This document shows positions 60,845-64,000 of a stretch of DNA of 64,000 bases, in pieces. The translations under genes and the position numbers were made by a program. The stretch's first letter is position 1, and each line of letters starts with the position of its first letter. The notes beneath the pieces were generated by a model. The model was not told the DNA's origin. It saw only the letters and a program-made list of their open reading frames with translations, and made no database searches. Source of the DNA: Aotearoamyces nothofagi. Taxonomy: Eukaryota > Ascomycota > Leotiomycetes > Leotiales > Tympanidaceae. Location: the NCBI GenBank assembly GCA_015345905.1, contig JADDTR010000014.1, positions 310,001 through 374,000 of the forward strand. The letters are read 5' to 3'.

Positions 60845-60879
60845 GTGCAGAGTGCAGAGTGCAGAGTGCAGAGTGCAGC
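60845..60879. repeat. 8-bp repeat (GTGCAGA)
   Basis: Four copies of an AGTGCAG-type unit. A related GCACAGA array lies at about 60,936-60,985. Confidence 0.85.
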
Positions 60880-62386
60880 TGTACAGTACATCCATCGGTG
60901 CAGCGGCGCTGTGTGCAGCGATCAAGCCTGGGCAAGGCGCACAGAGCACGGCGCACAGAGCACAGAGCACAGAGCACAGAGCCGGGCAATAGATAGGGAC
61001 AGATGCTGTAGGGCACGGAAATGCTCCGATTGCCTTTGCGGCGATAGTGCAATGCCTCATTCCTCCTACAAAGCGCAAGCCTGCCAGGCCGTATGTACAG
61101 CACCGGACAGTATGGTGCTCGTCCGTACGTCGACGTCGGTAGTGGCAGGTGGAGTGCAGGAGATACCGTAGATGCAGGTGAGGACGGGGCCCTTTGGCAG
61201 GCAGAGAAGCATTGATGCTGCGGTAGAAGATGCGGGCCGTTGCGCAAGGTTGGAGTAGAGAGAGGCTGTTGCATACATGCCTCCAGCACATGTAGAACAT
61301 CGGCGGGCTATTTCCAACCTGCATTCTGCAAATGGCCTCACCTCCACGACGCTACTGTGGTATATCTGAGGTATGCCTGCCTTGGCTCTTGTGCAGCCCT
61401 CTGGTAGGCTACCAGAATAGCTGCTCCACGCTGCATTTCGTCCCGGGCTGCCCTTCGTATGTCCATGACAGCAGCGCCCAACACGACGGGCGCAGGTCGC
61501 AGGCACTACAGCACTCGTCGTCCCGGATATTAGGGTGCTCACGGGAATATTGCAGCTGGCAGTCTGGCACGGAACAAAACTCCACCGCGCAATTCTCCTC
61601 GCCTCATGCCTCGTCTGCTCTATCCGGAGTCCCGCTCTAGAACAGCCGGAAGCGCAGGCTGCTGGACGTTCGTTCAGGCTTCGCCGGCTGGGTCCAGTGA
61701 ATCAGTGACGACGGATCCCTGAAGAGCCCCCCTAGGATGTGGGAACAGTGGAGCGAACATGGCATGGATGGTGCAAGTTTCAGGCATCAGGGCTCTAGAG
61801 AGGCGGACAAGCCGCAGCATGCTCCCACGGCTCGGAAAGGGCCTACAGTACAGGACATACCAGACCGTCTGCTCCAGCTTGTGGGGGTTCGATGCAGGGT
61901 TCCACGGGAAACAGCGCACCGATGTGCTCTAGGGGAGCCCTTCGAATGCGAACACGGCCGGTTCTTTGATTCTTGATCTCCAGCGGCGGCGGGTATATAC
62001 GAGCACTGTCGAAGGGAAGGGCACACGGCTCTGCCGGTAGCGGGCTGCATCAGCGGTCCACACGTGCACTAGAAGAACTGAGGAGACGCGCATAGATATT
62101 GTCTCTTGTGCTTCTGCTGCTGCTACTGCTGCTTCTGGGCATTGTCAACACACGATACTGTGGATATACACTACTACTTGCCCTACTAGATATCTAACTA
62201 CTGTAGGAGTGTTCACAACTACACACTGCCAGCCCTTAGCCTCCTCCCTCCTGCGATCTGGTCCATACACAGTACGGTTCTTTCCAACCGCGAATCTAGG
62301 GATATGAACAGCCGCGTCTGCGGCCCGACGCATCGTTAGCTTTGCGAAGTCGACGTGACTGCTCGCTACTCGCTGTCCGCTCCTCG

Positions 62387-62812
62387 CTACTCGCAAATAC
62401 TAAATACAGGATCCACAAGTTGGGGAGGACTTGAGAGGGAGGAACAGAAGGGCATAAGGGCATAAGGGCCGGAATGGGAGTATGAGGTACGGCGACACTC
62501 GAGCAAGCTTCCATCATCAGACTCACAGTACATGTAAAGCGGTAATATACAAGTAGGATCGTCAATTCCTGCCACTGTCACCTTTGTTCCGGAAGGTATC
62601 TGTCTATTCTTATAACCTGCTTCTACGAGTAATGCTAGAATCAAAAGTGAACACGGAGCGCCAAGATGAGCCAAAAGCTTTTTTATTTCTTTTACTTTAG
62701 CCAGTTTTGGGCCTGATGCGTCACGCAAACATCTCGACCGTGTCATGTCGACGAGAAGGTCCTTTAAAGTACTACTGTTACGGGTAGCAATGCCCCAGCC
62801 ATTGGATTCCAT
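62387..62812 (-). CDS. Unrecognised protein-like open frame, possibly a gene fragment
   Basis: I do not recognise this frame. It starts MESNGWGIATRNSSTLKDLL and its first ~95 codons read like a folded protein (KLAKVKEIKKLLAHLG, LLILALLVEAGYKNRQIPSG, KVTVAGIDDPTCILPLYMYC). Codon use is AT-richer than the surrounding island. At 62,526 a GTGAGT donor-like site follows the protein-like part, and the residues after it are low-complexity, so the true exon may end there at 62,527. No partner exon was found. It could be a lone exon, a remnant of an older gene, or chance. Confidence 0.25.
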   Translation of the reverse strand: MESNGWGIATRNSSTLKDLLVDMTRSRCLRDASGPKLAKVKEIKKLLAHLGAPCSLLILALLVEAGYKNRQIPSGTKVTVAGIDDPTCILPLYMYCESDDGSLLECRRTSYSHSGPYALMPFCSSLSSPPQLVDPVFSICE

Positions 62813-63628
62813 GAATTCCCTTGGCCACCAACAGTAATATCGCTCACGAGATCCGGAGACGTCAATCCATTTTCGGGTAACTCCAATAATTAATTATATG
62901 CGAGTCTCACAGAACCCAAGCCCGAGGCTACCTTCAAATTTGAACGCTCACACCTGTGACCACCGAAGATATATGCAAGGTTTTGATGGGAAAGTAGCAC
63001 AAGGGAAGATTCAGGGGAAGCTTCTATATATGCCAATTTTGGAAACCCCAACCAAAGCTGCTGTCGTAATATAACAGTCGCAGCATCGTGCGTTGTTGAA
63101 GGTTGCCAACGTGTGCGTTCGACTTTTAAAGTAGCCTCGACCCGTAAATGTCATATACTCGTTCTTCTACGTAACATTGATGGTTGAGTGCGAGGCACGT
63201 ACGACTACTGAGCCTCAAGTCTCGTCTGATTGATCATGTCACATCCGTCCTTGATGACCCGTATACCGTGGTTGTCGGTCAGGAAAGATGATTGCCACCA
63301 TGCGGGTTGATCTTGCAGATCCCTCGCCTTCATCCGTCTCTACTCGAGCGTGATCTAGAGTACCCAAGAGACTCGACGCGGGAACGTACTCCAGCACAAC
63401 AGCGCCCATATTAGCAAGCCAGCCAGAATTGGGACCAAGAGACGTCTTCCATCAAAGGCCAAACGGGATGCAAAAGAGCTCTCGTGATCCGCGATGCGGG
63501 GGCCCTAGAGATCCTGACGCCTTGTCACGCATTGCTGATGCGGCGCCCCGAGACACAGCAGCAGCACCGTTCATGAACGATAGCCTTGCTCCGTAAGTCC
63601 TCCGTGCAGGCACCTTGCAGGCTGGCTG

Positions 63629-63677
63629 GCTGGCAAGCTGGCAAGCTGGCAAGCTGACAGGCTGACAGGCTTACAGG
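63629..63677. repeat. GGCAAGCT/GACAGGCT minisatellite
   Basis: Three GGCAAGCT copies followed by GACAGGCT and TACAGG variants. Confidence 0.85.
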
Positions 63678-64000
63678 AAGGGAATGCCCAGCTGCCTCAG
63701 TTGCTGCTATTTGGACCTTGCTCGGCAGATAATGCAGTACAGCAACGGGCAACGGATCAGACGGAGTAAACGTACGTGGGCATGGATGGGTACGGACAGA
63801 GTGCACGCTTCGCGCTGGCTCTGGGAATCGAGACGACTCCTGTGCCGGGTGGCTGTACAGAGCAGGTGTACGAGTATCTGCCTGGAGAGCACGGTACACA
63901 CAGCAGAACTGTATATCATGGCAAGCTGGCCACGAGTCACGTTGTCTTACACAACCTTCGAGCTCCTCGACAACCATTCGCGATGCGTGACCCACGTATC

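Larger units (their letters stand above)
57952..64000. other. StuA leader and 6-kb gene-free region with repeat island
   Basis: 57,952-58,491 (minus) is open in frame with StuA and Ser/Pro-rich but has no ATG. 58,500-59,300 is probably long StuA leader, a known trait of stuA genes, with a 66-codon upstream frame at 58718-58915. 59.3-62.5 kb is a GC-rich minisatellite island. 62.4-62.8 kb holds one protein-like frame listed separately. 62.9-63.4 kb shows nothing, and repeats resume at 63.6 kb. Confidence 0.55.

Overview
The window is nuclear DNA of a filamentous ascomycete (Pezizomycotina; Leotiomycetes or a close relative is my best guess, not proven). The evidence is short introns (mostly 45-80 bp, one of 258 bp) with GT..AG ends, together with a class III chitin synthase, a StuA-type APSES regulator, the Opy2 membrane anchor, a RasB/Ras-2 GTPase, an ApsA/Num1-like PH protein and a small Ser/Thr-rich GPI-type wall protein. 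Fifteen complete protein genes and one partial one (RPL19, cut by the left edge) could be modelled. Exon joins were checked by reading frame, and every spliced model closes in frame.

Positions 1-17,600 form a compact gene block: RPL19 end (+), DHA1 MFS transporter (-), OTU deubiquitinase (+), short-chain dehydrogenase (-), halide/thiol methyltransferase (+), then five minus-strand genes: mitochondrial serine hydroxymethyltransferase, serine racemase/threonine dehydratase-type PLP enzyme, ketol-acid reductoisomerase, NEDD8-conjugating Ubc12 and class III chitin synthase. After that, genes sit alone or in pairs between long gene-free stretches: OPY2 (21.4 kb), RAS2 (25.7 kb), an unknown eight-helix membrane protein and a haloacid dehalogenase (30.1-32.7 kb), the ApsA/Num1-like PH protein (37.5-41.9 kb), a GPI-type wall protein (46.7-47.4 kb), an acyl-CoA synthetase ending in the peroxisomal signal SKL (52.5-54.7 kb), and StuA (55.9-58.0 kb).

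The gene-free stretches (about 17.9-19.7, 22.9-25.3, 33.2-36.6, 42.8-46.5, 47.6-51.6, 59.3-62.5 and 63.4-64.0 kb) look GC-rich and unlike usual RIP-degraded AT-rich fungal repeats. They are crowded with short minisatellites, many with a 10-bp unit, and with runs built from GTAC-centred words (TACTGTAC/GTACAGTAC). They contain many open frames but nothing that resembles a protein family.

The clearest mobile-element signal is a pair of identical 139-bp inverted-repeat elements (47,702-47,840 and 50,445-50,583) with perfect 36-bp terminal repeats and TA duplications, in opposite orientation. They look like a recently moved, non-autonomous Tc1/mariner-type MITE. No rRNA, tRNA, CRISPR array or retroelement could be supported.

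Several genes belong to shared processes. Chitin synthase III, Ras2, Opy2, StuA and the GPI protein all bear on polarised growth, wall building and stress or developmental signalling. SHMT, the PLP dehydratase/racemase and ketol-acid reductoisomerase are consecutive genes of Ser/Thr/Ile metabolism. Whether these neighbourhoods are more than chance cannot be told from one window.
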